Shown here piece by piece: positions 37,539-45,242 of a DNA stretch of 64,000 bases. The stretch is from positions 1 to 64,000 of the forward strand of contig JAKAWV010000014.1 in NCBI GenBank assembly GCA_021827205.1, in the 5' to 3' direction. A program made the position numbers and the translations under genes. This DNA comes from Pseudomonadota bacterium (GTDB lineage Bacteria > Pseudomonadota > Gammaproteobacteria > Xanthomonadales > Rhodanobacteraceae). The notes under the pieces were generated by a model, which worked only from the letters and a program-made list of their open reading frames with translations, was not told where the DNA came from and searched no databases. The stretch's first letter is position 1, and each line of letters begins with the position of its first letter.

Positions 37539-37636
37539 AAAGCTTGCGCGGCTGGGCATGGTCCGGCCCTTTCCAGGCCCCGATCGCGTCCGTTACGCCG
37601 CTAAACTGGCCTGATGCATGAAGCCCTGTTGTTTTC

Positions 37637-38686
37637 GTGAATCCCGACTGGCAGGCCGCGCGCCGCGCCGTGGCCAGGCGCTTGCTGCGCACATCCGCGC
37701 AAGCCGACATCAATGCGCCGATCGATGCGGCGTCGATCACGCGCGTGCTGGTGGCGCGGCCCAATCATCGCCTGGGCAACGTGCTGCTGCTGACGCCGCT
37801 GCTGCAAGAGTTTGAACGCCTGCTGCCGCAGGCGCGCGTCGACGTGCTGGCCGGACCGCCGTTCGCGGCGTGTTTGCTTGATGGCTACGCCGCGGTGGCG
37901 CGCGTGGACACGCTCAGTGCACGACCGCTGCATCAACCGCGCGCGCTGTGGGCGTTGTGGCGCGCCCTGCCGCGGCGTGGCTACGTACTGGCGCTGGATG
38001 CCGCCGAACACTCGCAGTCGGCGCGCTGGGCGGCGACGCGCAGCGCGGCGCGCTGGCGCGTGGGCATGGGCGGGGGCGATGCCGCGGCCGGCTTGACCCA
38101 CGCTGTGCCCTACGCGCGGTGCGGCATGCATCAGGCGCAGATGCCGGTACGCATGCTGCGCGCGGCGCTGGGGGTCGATCCCGATGCGCCGGTGCCGCCG
38201 CTGGCGCTGCGCCTGCGCGCCACCGAGCGCGCCGTTGCCGAGGCGCGCGTCAGCACGTTATTGGGCTTGCGTGATGCCGTCGCGCCGCGCATCGGCCTGT
38301 TCGCCGAGGCCACCGGCACCAAGCGCTATGACAGCGCGTTCTGGCAGGCGTTGATCGCCGCGCTGCGTGCGCAGATGGCGCAGGTGCGACTGGCCGAGAT
38401 CGTGCCGGCGCACGGCCAGCCGCTGCTGCCGAACCTGCCCGGCCTGCATACCGCGCCGCTGCGCGCGGCGGCGGCGGTCTGCGCCAGCTTTGATCTGCTG
38501 ATCGCGGCCGACTCGGGGTTGATGCATCTGGCTGCAGCATCGGGGGTGCCGCTGGCGGGATTGTTCCAGGCTACCGATCCATCGCGCTACGGACCTTATG
38601 GCGCGCGTCAGCGCGCGCTGGTGACGCAGAGCCTCGCGAGCGCGGATATCGCGCGCGCGGCGCTGCAGTTGTTGCCGCGCGCGTGA
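37637..38686 (+). CDS. GT9 (heptosyltransferase-like) glycosyltransferase
   Basis: A 349-residue GT-B enzyme of the ADP-heptose-LPS heptosyltransferase family. It shows the N-terminal RPNHRLGNVLLLTPLLQEFE (GDxVL-type loop) and the nucleotide-sugar-binding segment LIAADSGLMHLAAASGVP (DSG-xMHLAAA) near residue 290. The start is a GTG (37637). It may add heptose to the LPS core made with the HldE/HldD products encoded 32 kb upstream, but the acceptor is unknown. Confidence 0.85.
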   Translation: MNPDWQAARRAVARRLLRTSAQADINAPIDAASITRVLVARPNHRLGNVLLLTPLLQEFERLLPQARVDVLAGPPFAACLLDGYAAVARVDTLSARPLHQPRALWALWRALPRRGYVLALDAAEHSQSARWAATRSAARWRVGMGGGDAAAGLTHAVPYARCGMHQAQMPVRMLRAALGVDPDAPVPPLALRLRATERAVAEARVSTLLGLRDAVAPRIGLFAEATGTKRYDSAFWQALIAALRAQMAQVRLAEIVPAHGQPLLPNLPGLHTAPLRAAAAVCASFDLLIAADSGLMHLAAASGVPLAGLFQATDPSRYGPYGARQRALVTQSLASADIARAALQLLPRA

Positions 38687-38820
38687 AGCGCGATGTGTCT
38701 GGATGATGATCGTGCTGGTTGCGACAGCATCATGGCGACGCATTGGCATATCGCAGCAGTCATCCATGACAGGTGGCACTTCACGACCGCACAATGAGAA
38801 CGTTACGGCAGGGGCTGATT

Positions 38821-38834
38821 TTGATTCAGGTCAA
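38821..38834. promoter_or_regulatory. FNR/Anr-type box upstream of the cytochrome-porin gene
   Basis: TTGAT-TCAG-GTCAA matches the FNR/Anr consensus TTGAT-N4-ATCAA except one base. It is 67 nt before the cytochrome-porin start codon. No strong -10 box was found at the class II distance, so the site is supported by sequence match and by two similar sites nearby. Confidence 0.6.
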
Positions 38835-38900
38835 GAACGCACGGCATCGCATCGTTCACGCCGTGCGCACATCGTCGGGGATGCATTGTTGGAGATTGCG

Positions 38901-40283
38901 ATGAGCAGCTTGCTTGTCGCGCCGCGCGCGTTGCGTTGGCTGCATCGCACGATCCTGCTCGGCGCGGGCGCGCTGGCCCTGTTGCTGGCGCTGCCGGCGC
39001 AGGCCGTGCCCATGTTCGCGCGCGAGACCGGCCAGCCTTGCGTGGCCTGCCATATCGGCGGCTTCGGTCCGCAACTGACGCCGTTCGGGCGCCAGTTCAA
39101 GCTCGACGGCTATCGGCTGGACGTGCACAACGGCTGGGATACGCATGTGTCGATGATGGCGATCGAATCGTTCACGGCGACCCGGAAGGGTCAGCCAACC
39201 CCGCCCGCCAGCGGCTTCAAGGACAACGACAATTCCGAGCTGCAGCAGGTTTCGCTGTTTTACGGCGGCCGCCTCGCCGACCACTGGGGCATGCTGGGTC
39301 AGGTGACTTATTCGCAGAATGGTGGCCTGTTGGGTTGGGACAACACCGACGTGCGCTATACGCACAATTACACGCTGGGCAACGGCATGGGCGGCGTGTT
39401 CGGCCTGTCGTTCAACAACAACCCGACGGTCTCGGATGTGTTCCAGACCGCGCCGGCGTGGATGTACCCCTACACCACGGACGATCTTGGCTATCCGCCG
39501 CCGGCCACGCCGGCGATCATGGGTGGATTCGAGCAGCAGGTTGCCGGCATGACGGCCTACACCATGTTCGATGGCAATTGGTATGCGGAGGCGGGCTTCT
39601 ACCGCACGCTGTCGACCGCGCTGCTCAATCGCCTCAACGCCGGGTTCAACGGCCGCATCGTCGGCGCCGCGCCCTATGCGCGGGTGGCCTATACGCGCAG
39701 CGTGGGCTCGGGCGATGTCGAGGTGGGCGGCTTCTACTTCGATGCGCGCCAGGGTCAGATCGGCAGTGACGCGCGGGGCAACCCGATCTCCATTCCGGGG
39801 CCGTACAACGCGTATCGGGATCTGGGCCTGGATGCGAGTTACCAGTTCCTCGGCAGCGGGCGCAACATCTTCACCTGCAACGGACTGTGGGTGAATGAGG
39901 AGCAGACCCTGAATGGCACCTACAGCCGGGGTGGATCGAGCAACCTGCGCAATACCGTCGATGCGGTCCAGCTCAACGGCTCGTACTGGTTCGACAACAC
40001 CTATGGGGTGCAGATGGCCGTGTTCCGCGACGGTGGCACTGCCGATCCCGTGCTGTATGCCAGCCGCACCGGCTCGCCGACCACGCAGGGCAGCATGCTG
40101 GAGGTGGACTACAACCCGTTCGGCAAGTCGACTTCATGGCACCAGCCCTGGGTCAATCTGCGCCTGGGCCTGCAGTACATCTATTACACGTTGTTCGACG
40201 GCGCGGCCCGCAATTACGACGGCGCGGGACGCAATGCGCACGACAACAACACCTTGTACGGCTACGTCTGGGTCGCGTTCTGA
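38901..40283 (+). CDS. Monoheme cytochrome c-porin fusion, outer membrane (Cyc2-like architecture)
   Basis: A 460-residue exported protein. A signal peptide (about 13-35, cleavage after LPAQA) is followed at once by a short cytochrome segment with one heme site, C47-VAC-H51, in the context ARETGQPCVACH...TPFGRQFKLDGY. The rest is beta-barrel-like: alternating polar/aromatic strands, Gly/Asn/Tyr-rich, ending in YGYVWVAF with a terminal Phe as in outer membrane proteins. This is the domain order of Cyc2 Fe(II) oxidases, but many heterotrophs carry relatives of unknown role. The start at MSSLLVAP is preferred; upstream Met codons lack a signal. An FNR-type box lies upstream. Confidence 0.78.
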   Translation: MSSLLVAPRALRWLHRTILLGAGALALLLALPAQAVPMFARETGQPCVACHIGGFGPQLTPFGRQFKLDGYRLDVHNGWDTHVSMMAIESFTATRKGQPTPPASGFKDNDNSELQQVSLFYGGRLADHWGMLGQVTYSQNGGLLGWDNTDVRYTHNYTLGNGMGGVFGLSFNNNPTVSDVFQTAPAWMYPYTTDDLGYPPPATPAIMGGFEQQVAGMTAYTMFDGNWYAEAGFYRTLSTALLNRLNAGFNGRIVGAAPYARVAYTRSVGSGDVEVGGFYFDARQGQIGSDARGNPISIPGPYNAYRDLGLDASYQFLGSGRNIFTCNGLWVNEEQTLNGTYSRGGSSNLRNTVDAVQLNGSYWFDNTYGVQMAVFRDGGTADPVLYASRTGSPTTQGSMLEVDYNPFGKSTSWHQPWVNLRLGLQYIYYTLFDGAARNYDGAGRNAHDNNTLYGYVWVAF

Positions 40284-40299
40284 CACGACGCGCACAAGG

Positions 40300-40334
40300 C
40301 AACGGCCGCGCCCAGGACATGGACGCGGCCGTTG
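40300..40334. terminator. Probable bidirectional terminator hairpin
   Basis: An 11-bp perfect inverted repeat CAACGGCCGCG / CGCGGCCGTTG with a 13-nt loop, located between the convergent cytochrome-porin and lipoyl-protein genes. No U-run follows on either strand, so termination would be weak or factor-dependent. Confidence 0.5.
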
Positions 40335-40401
40335 CTCGTGGTGATCGGGATGCACGCGGCGCGCGCGAAAACCCGTGGCGCGCGCGAGCAGCGCAAGCCG
40401 C

Positions 40402-40842
40402 TCAGCCACAGCCGGCGAAACCGTCGCCCGCCATCTTTGCTTCGTAGGGTGCCGCCACTTGCGCGCCCGGTACCAGCGCCGCCTTGGCGGCGGCCCAGGC
40501 GGCCGGCTTGACGCGCAGCAGCCAGCCGGTCTTGTACGGATCGGCGTTGGCCATTTTCGGATCGGCCACCAGCGCATCGTTGATCGCGGTGACTTCGGCA
40601 TCGAAGGCGATCTTGGCCGGACCCACCCACTTGCCCGATTCGATGGTGGCGCAGGACTTGCCCGCCTGCACTTCCTTGCCGGCTTTCTTGGGCGTGACCG
40701 CCACCAGTTGCCCGGCCATCGCGACTGCCACCTGGGTCATGCCGGTGACCACGCTGCCATCGGCCTCTTCGCGGTACCACATATTGTTGGCAACGTCGTA
40801 AAACAAATCGTCGGGAAACGAACAACCGCGCACGGTCGACAT
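40402..40842 (-). CDS. Solitary GcvH-like lipoyl-binding protein (LbpA-like)
   Basis: A 146-residue H-protein-fold protein. The lipoyl-Lys candidate is K71 in TIESGKWVGP. The preceding VGMTQVAVAMAGQLVAVTPKK and following DPYKTGWLLRVKPA match the H-protein fold. The IESGKWVGP motif differs from the ExxKAV of glycine-cleavage GcvH and resembles lipoate-binding proteins (LbpA) known from sHdr sulfur oxidation. No gcvT/gcvP, hdr or lipoate-ligase genes are in the window. It ends in a Cys near the C-terminus (FAGCG). It lies between the FNR-boxed cytochrome and nuclease genes; its partner is unknown. Confidence 0.65.
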   Translation of the reverse strand: MSTVRGCSFPDDLFYDVANNMWYREEADGSVVTGMTQVAVAMAGQLVAVTPKKAGKEVQAGKSCATIESGKWVGPAKIAFDAEVTAINDALVADPKMANADPYKTGWLLRVKPAAWAAAKAALVPGAQVAAPYEAKMAGDGFAGCG

Positions 40843-41212
40843 GATCAATCTCCTCGTTGTACGGATGGAATGGATCGGCGCGCGAGGTCTGTAACCGGAC
40901 CTTGATCCTCGCGTGCGCGGGACATTGTGAACATACAAGCGGCAGCTAAACAAGTTCATGGCACAAGCGCCATGCCGCGTCGATCGCGTACGCGACTACG
41001 CCCCCCGACGGTTGCCACCCGGTCGGCAGGCGCCCGGCCGCGGCCAGTGAAGGCAGGGCCGCGCTGGGTGTCAGCAGCGGCACCGGTCTGGCCAGGTCGG
41101 CGGCCGTGGGAGAGTGACGGTTTTGCATCAGGCATGATGATCTCCGCGGCAAGCGCGATGCGCGCGACGCTGTACGTGTTGCGCCGGCCCGCGCCGCCGA
41201 GTTTGATCGCGA
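40843..41212. other. Gap with weak small-gene candidates
   Basis: A 370-bp stretch between the lipoyl protein gene and the end of the beta-CASP nuclease gene. It holds one weak minus-strand open frame (40946-41152) and the start of a perfect FNR palindrome (41203-41216). No other gene, RNA or hairpin was recognised. Confidence 0.6.
40946..41152 (-). CDS. Possible small protein or gene remnant
   Basis: A 68-residue open frame ending in GGVVAYAIDAAWRLCHELV. The YAIDAAxR phrase faintly recalls the N-terminus of PHB-synthase/DUF3141-type proteins, but the frame stops right after it, so this may be a broken remnant. It is included because it lies downstream of a perfect FNR/Anr box at a distance (51 nt) that suits a promoter. 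Overlapping minus-frame alternatives exist. It may not be coding at all. Confidence 0.25.
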   Translation of the reverse strand: MPRRSSCLMQNRHSPTAADLARPVPLLTPSAALPSLAAAGRLPTGWQPSGGVVAYAIDAAWRLCHELV

Positions 41213-41216
41213 TCAA
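41203..41216. promoter_or_regulatory. Perfect FNR/Anr palindrome TTGAT-CGCG-ATCAA
   Basis: An exact match to the FNR/Anr consensus, overlapping the stop codon of the beta-CASP nuclease gene. On the minus strand it would drive the region toward the small frame at 41152 and the lipoyl protein gene at 40842. Because TGA of the stop lies inside it, part of the match is fixed by coding constraint, but the full 14-bp dyad is unlikely by chance. Confidence 0.6.
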
Positions 41217-42631
41217 GTTTGCCGCGCGCGATCGTCGAGCAGGATGGGCTCGCCCGCACCGGGCATCTGCCATGCGTAGCCTTCACGATCGAGCAACGCG
41301 CCGAAGGCCTGCATGCCGCGCTCGTAATCGCCGTGCACCAGCAACACGCGCCGCGGCTGGCCGCAACGCCGCAGCCAGGCCAGCAACTCGCTGCGTCCGG
41401 CGTGCGCGGAAAAACCGTTGATGGTATGGATTTGCGCGCGCACCATGATGTCGTCGCCAAACAGGCGGATCTGGCGCGCGCCGTCGATGATCTGTCGCGC
41501 CGGTGTGCCGCGCGCGGCATAGCCGACGAACACGATGCTGTTGTCCGCATGCCACAGGTTGTGGCGCAGATGATGGCGCACGCGCCCGCCGGTGGCCATG
41601 CCGGAGCCGGCCATGATCACCGCGCCGCCGCGGATCTGGTTGATGGCCATGGACTCGGCGGTTTCGCGCGTCATGCGCAGGCCCAGCAGTTGCAGCGGAT
41701 CGTGTTGCGTCAGCTCCTCGACAAAGCTCGCGCGCAGCGCGTCGCGATGCGCGAGAAAGATTTCCGTGGCCGAAATCGCCATCGGCGAGTCCAGGAACAC
41801 CGGCAGGCGCTGCGGCAGCGCGCCGGCGCGAATGCCGCTGTACAGCGCGTACAAAACCTCTTGCGCGCGCTCTAGCGCGAAGGTCGGGATGATCACGTTG
41901 CCGCCGCGCTGCAGAGTGATTGCCACGGCCTGCACCAACTCGTCCACCGAGGCTTGCCACGGGCGGTGGTCGCGGTCGCCGTAGGTGGTTTCCATGACCA
42001 CGACATCAGGCGCCGCGGGCGGCGGCGCGGGACTCTCCAGCAGCGGCCGGCCGGGGTTGCCGATGTCGCCGGAAAACAGCACGCGCAAGCGCTCATCGCC
42101 GTCCTCGATATCGAGCAGCACCGAGGCCGAACCGAGGATGTGCCCGGCATTGACGAACGTGGCGTGGATGCCCGGCGCCACCGCGCGGCGCTCGCTGTAG
42201 CCCAACGGCGCGGCGAAATCATCGATGCAGCGCAGCGCGTCAGTGATGCCGTACAGCGGCGGCGTCACGTTTGCGCCGTTGCGGCCTGCGCGGCGCTCGG
42301 CGCGTCGCGCCTGCTCCTCTTGCAGGCCGGCGGCATCGAGCAACACCAGACGCGTCAGCTCGCGTGTGGCGTCAGTGGCGAGAATCGCGCCGCGAAAGCC
42401 GCGCTTGCGCAGCAGCGGCAGGCGCCCGCAGTGATCCAGATGCGCGTGCGTCAGCAGCACCGCGTCGATGCGCGCCGCATCGAACGCGAAGGCATCGCTG
42501 TTGTCCTCCTCCAGTTCGCGGCCGCCCTGAAACAGGCCACAGTCGATCAACACCCTCGCGCGCTCGGTCTCGATCAGATGGCACGAGCCGGTGACTTGCT
42601 TGGCGGCGCCGTGGCTGGAAAAACGGATCAT
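41213..42631 (-). CDS. Metallo-beta-lactamase/beta-CASP nuclease with RMMBL domain
   Basis: A 472-residue RNase of the CPSF73/YSH1 type. Metal ligands are H62-x-H64-x-D66-H67 (THAHLDH), then a His in GHILGSA and Asp in FSGDIGNPGRPLL. The beta-CASP domain (about 190-380) shows TTYGDRDHRP, IIPTFALERAQEVLY and GSGMATGGRVRHHL. The C-terminal RMMBL part has FSAHAGRSELLAWL and LVHGDYE. All catalytic motifs look intact. It starts inside the stop of the PRPP synthetase gene (ATGA overlap) and is the last gene of an FNR-boxed operon. Confidence 0.9.
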   Translation of the reverse strand: MIRFSSHGAAKQVTGSCHLIETERARVLIDCGLFQGGRELEEDNSDAFAFDAARIDAVLLTHAHLDHCGRLPLLRKRGFRGAILATDATRELTRLVLLDAAGLQEEQARRAERRAGRNGANVTPPLYGITDALRCIDDFAAPLGYSERRAVAPGIHATFVNAGHILGSASVLLDIEDGDERLRVLFSGDIGNPGRPLLESPAPPPAAPDVVVMETTYGDRDHRPWQASVDELVQAVAITLQRGGNVIIPTFALERAQEVLYALYSGIRAGALPQRLPVFLDSPMAISATEIFLAHRDALRASFVEELTQHDPLQLLGLRMTRETAESMAINQIRGGAVIMAGSGMATGGRVRHHLRHNLWHADNSIVFVGYAARGTPARQIIDGARQIRLFGDDIMVRAQIHTINGFSAHAGRSELLAWLRRCGQPRRVLLVHGDYERGMQAFGALLDREGYAWQMPGAGEPILLDDRARQT

Positions 42632-43542
42632 GGCGCGGCCAGCATGGTGACGATGCCGTCGGCCAGCAACTCGGTCAGGTCGATGGGCGTGGCGGTGTGC
42701 GCGACGCTGTTGCTGCACACCACGCGTGCCGCGCCGGCGGCGAGGATGGCCGGCAGCGCGTCGCCGGCGCACAAGCCGTGCACGGCCACGCACACCGGCG
42801 GCGGCGTGTGCTGCGCGCGCAGGTGGTCGAGCGCGGCGATCAAGGTGCGGCCGGAGCTGATCACATCATCGATCAGCACCGGCGTGTGCCCCGGCCAGCG
42901 CGTCAGGTCGGGCACGCTGACGCGCACCGCGCTATCGCCCAGCCGGGTTTTATCCAGTACCAGCACCGGCGCGCCGACGCGGCGCGCGACATCCTCGGCC
43001 CATTGCGCGCTTTCGCCGTCGGGGCCGAGAATCAGCGGCTGGCTGACGTTGCGCGTGATCCACTCGGCCAGCAGCGGCGCGGCGTGCAGCGCGCGTGCGC
43101 GCAGCGTGTAGATCTCACCGAGGTCGTGGATGCGATGCAGGTGCGGATCCACCGTCAGCAGCCAGTCGCAATGCGCCGAGAGTAGTTGCGCGTAGATGCG
43201 CGCCGAGATCGCCTGACCGGGCGCGAAGCGCGCATCCTGGCGCATGTAGGCGAGATACGGCGCCACCAGGCCCACGCGTCGCGCGCCCAGCTCGCGCAGC
43301 GTCGCCGCCGCCATCAGCAGCGGCATGGTCCTGGCATCGGGATGATCCAGTGTGCACACCAGTACCGACTCGTTGTCGGGCACGGGTGGATCGAGGCGTA
43401 GCAGCGATTCGCTGTCGGGAAAGCGGTGCACGGCGCAGGCAGCGACGCGCGCGTCTTGCCCGCGCTGCTGCAGTGCTTGCGCGATGCGTTCGGCGCGCGC
43501 TTCGTTGCCGGGTAGGGCGTACAGATTGATCGTGGTCGTCAC
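42628..43542 (-). CDS. Ribose-phosphate pyrophosphokinase (PRPP synthetase) homologue
   Basis: A 304-residue PRPP synthetase. It has the flexible-loop/ATP region YLAYMRQDARF..GQAISAR, the LTVDPHLHRIHDL metal/R5P region, and the PRPP-binding motif VLIDDVISSGRTL. Slightly shorter than housekeeping PrsA (about 315) and divergent, so probably a second, specialised copy. The GTG start lies 1 nt after the phosphorylase stop, and its own stop overlaps the nuclease start. The context suggests PRPP production or use linked to nucleotide breakdown. Confidence 0.88.
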   Translation of the reverse strand: MTTTINLYALPGNEARAERIAQALQQRGQDARVAACAVHRFPDSESLLRLDPPVPDNESVLVCTLDHPDARTMPLLMAAATLRELGARRVGLVAPYLAYMRQDARFAPGQAISARIYAQLLSAHCDWLLTVDPHLHRIHDLGEIYTLRARALHAAPLLAEWITRNVSQPLILGPDGESAQWAEDVARRVGAPVLVLDKTRLGDSAVRVSVPDLTRWPGHTPVLIDDVISSGRTLIAALDHLRAQHTPPPVCVAVHGLCAGDALPAILAAGAARVVCSNSVAHTATPIDLTELLADGIVTMLAAP

Positions 43543-43543
43543 A

Positions 43544-45076
43544 TCAAGCCTCCACGTGCACGATATCGGGGTGGCGTTGCACGAAATCCAGCGCGTAGGC
43601 GAGCTCGCCGCGCGACTCGGCGTGCAGCACGAACAGCGGCTGCTCGCGCGCGACGCGCTCGCCGACGTGCGCGCCCAGCCACAGCCCGGCGCACGGTGCC
43701 TGTGGTGCGCCGGCCAGCTTGGCCGCGCGCGCCAGCAGGCGGTTGTCGATGCAGGCCACGCGTCCGCCGCGAAGAGCCGTGACCGGATGCCGGAACGCCG
43801 CCACGCCCGGTTCGCGCAAGCCACCCTGCGCCAGACAAATGGCCTCGAACTTGCGCCACGCGCGGCCCTCGTCGAGGCAGGTGCGCGCCAGCGCATGCGC
43901 CGCCTCGCCGTGCGCAAGTCCGCCCAGCTCCAGCACCGCGGCGGTCACTTGCAGGGCGCGCTGACGCAAGTCATCCGGCGCAGCGGCCACGTTGCGTAGC
44001 ACCGCCAGCACGTCGTGCGCCTCGAGCGCCGGGCCGATGCCGCGCCCCACTGGTTGGTCGCCATCGGTGATCAAGCCCTGCAAGTGCAGACCGACGGCGT
44101 GCGCGGTGTGGGTGAGCGCGTGCAGCAGCGCCCGCGCCTCGGCCTCGCTGCGCACCTTGGCACTGGGGCCGACCGGGATGTCGATGAGCACATGCGTCGA
44201 TCCGGCCGCGACCTTCTTCGACAGCACCGAGGCGACGAGCTGACCCTGGCTGTCCAGATCAAGCATGCGCTCGACGCGGATCAGCAGATCATCGGCCGGG
44301 CTCATGTTCATCGATCCGCCCCAGACCATGCAGCCGCCCTCGGTCTCGACCACGCGGCGCATCTCCTCCAGGCTCAGATCGACGCGGGTGAAGGTTTCCA
44401 CGGTGTCGGCGGTGCCCGCGGGCGAGGTGATCGCACGCGAGCTGGTCTTGGGCATGAGCAAGCCAAGGCTGGTGGCGATGGCCACCACGATGGGCGTGGT
44501 GCGGTTGCCGGGCAGGCCGCCGATGCAGTGCTTGTCGACCACGCGCGCGTGCGGCCAGCTCAGGCAACTGCCGGCGTGCACCATGGCGCGGGTCAGGCCG
44601 ATCACTTCGGCGGCGTGCAGGCGCCCGTTGGCGCAGGCCACCAGAAACGCGGCGATCTCCACGTTGGACAGGCGCCCGGCCACGATCTCGCTGATGATGG
44701 CGTCAAACTGGTTCTCGTTGAGCGCCGCGCCGAAGATCTTGGCGCGCACGTGGCCCATGCTGTCGCTGGGTGGTGCATTGCGCAGGCGCAGGCGCTCGCC
44801 CGCGGCCGGCGCGAGGCGCCGCCACGCCGACTCCGACAAACCCGCCTCATCGGGCGCCAGCAGATCGCCCGTGGTCAGGATGTTGAGCGTGGCGATGATG
44901 CTGCGTTGCGCGCCCAGCACCTCGATGCGCGCGTGCGCCTCGAAACCCTCGGCGCGGCACACCGGCGAGTCGGCGCGCAGCACCACCACCGGCTCGTGGT
45001 GGGTATCGATGCCCAGGCGCCGCGGGCGCAGCGACAGGCCCGCAGCGGCATCGACCGGCGTGGAAGCGCCACTCAT
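43544..45076 (-). CDS. AMP-phosphorylase/thymidine phosphorylase family enzyme (archaeal-type, 510 residues)
   Basis: A family II nucleoside/nucleotide phosphorylase. The core has VVDKHCIGGLPGNRTTP and PKTSSRAITSPAGTADT, the latter being the variant of the AMP-phosphorylase (TIGR03327) and related putative thymidine-phosphorylase (TIGR02645) clade, not the SGRGLGHTGGTLDKLE of E. coli DeoA. The extra N-terminal domain of about 85-95 residues also fits the archaeal enzymes (about 503 residues). Likely reaction: NMP + Pi to base + ribose-1,5-bisphosphate, or nucleoside phosphorolysis. First gene of a tightly coupled three-gene operon behind an FNR/Anr box. Confidence 0.88.
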   Translation of the reverse strand: MSGASTPVDAAAGLSLRPRRLGIDTHHEPVVVLRADSPVCRAEGFEAHARIEVLGAQRSIIATLNILTTGDLLAPDEAGLSESAWRRLAPAAGERLRLRNAPPSDSMGHVRAKIFGAALNENQFDAIISEIVAGRLSNVEIAAFLVACANGRLHAAEVIGLTRAMVHAGSCLSWPHARVVDKHCIGGLPGNRTTPIVVAIATSLGLLMPKTSSRAITSPAGTADTVETFTRVDLSLEEMRRVVETEGGCMVWGGSMNMSPADDLLIRVERMLDLDSQGQLVASVLSKKVAAGSTHVLIDIPVGPSAKVRSEAEARALLHALTHTAHAVGLHLQGLITDGDQPVGRGIGPALEAHDVLAVLRNVAAAPDDLRQRALQVTAAVLELGGLAHGEAAHALARTCLDEGRAWRKFEAICLAQGGLREPGVAAFRHPVTALRGGRVACIDNRLLARAAKLAGAPQAPCAGLWLGAHVGERVAREQPLFVLHAESRGELAYALDFVQRHPDIVHVEA

Positions 45077-45208
45077 GGCCGCTGCCTGCATGGCGCCGGC
45101 ATGCGCTTGCCCGAGTGCAGCGCGGCGGTTTCGCCGTGGCGATGACGCATCACGTTGCTCCCTGAGCATGCGTTCTGCCGCATTGTGCGCGCGACCGCGG
45201 CCGCTGAT

Positions 45209-45222
45209 TTGACGCAGATCAA
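45209..45222. promoter_or_regulatory. FNR/Anr box and class II promoter of the phosphorylase operon
   Basis: TTGAC-GCAG-ATCAA (one mismatch to TTGAT-N4-ATCAA), inside a longer ATTTGA/TCAAAT dyad (45207-45224). On the minus strand CACAAT (complement of 45182-45187) has its centre 31 bp downstream of the box centre, the spacing of a class II FNR-activated promoter (site at -41.5). The transcript would start near 45174 and leave a roughly 100-nt leader before the phosphorylase start. Confidence 0.7.
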
Positions 45223-45242
45223 ATCGCGCGCCGACATGCTGC

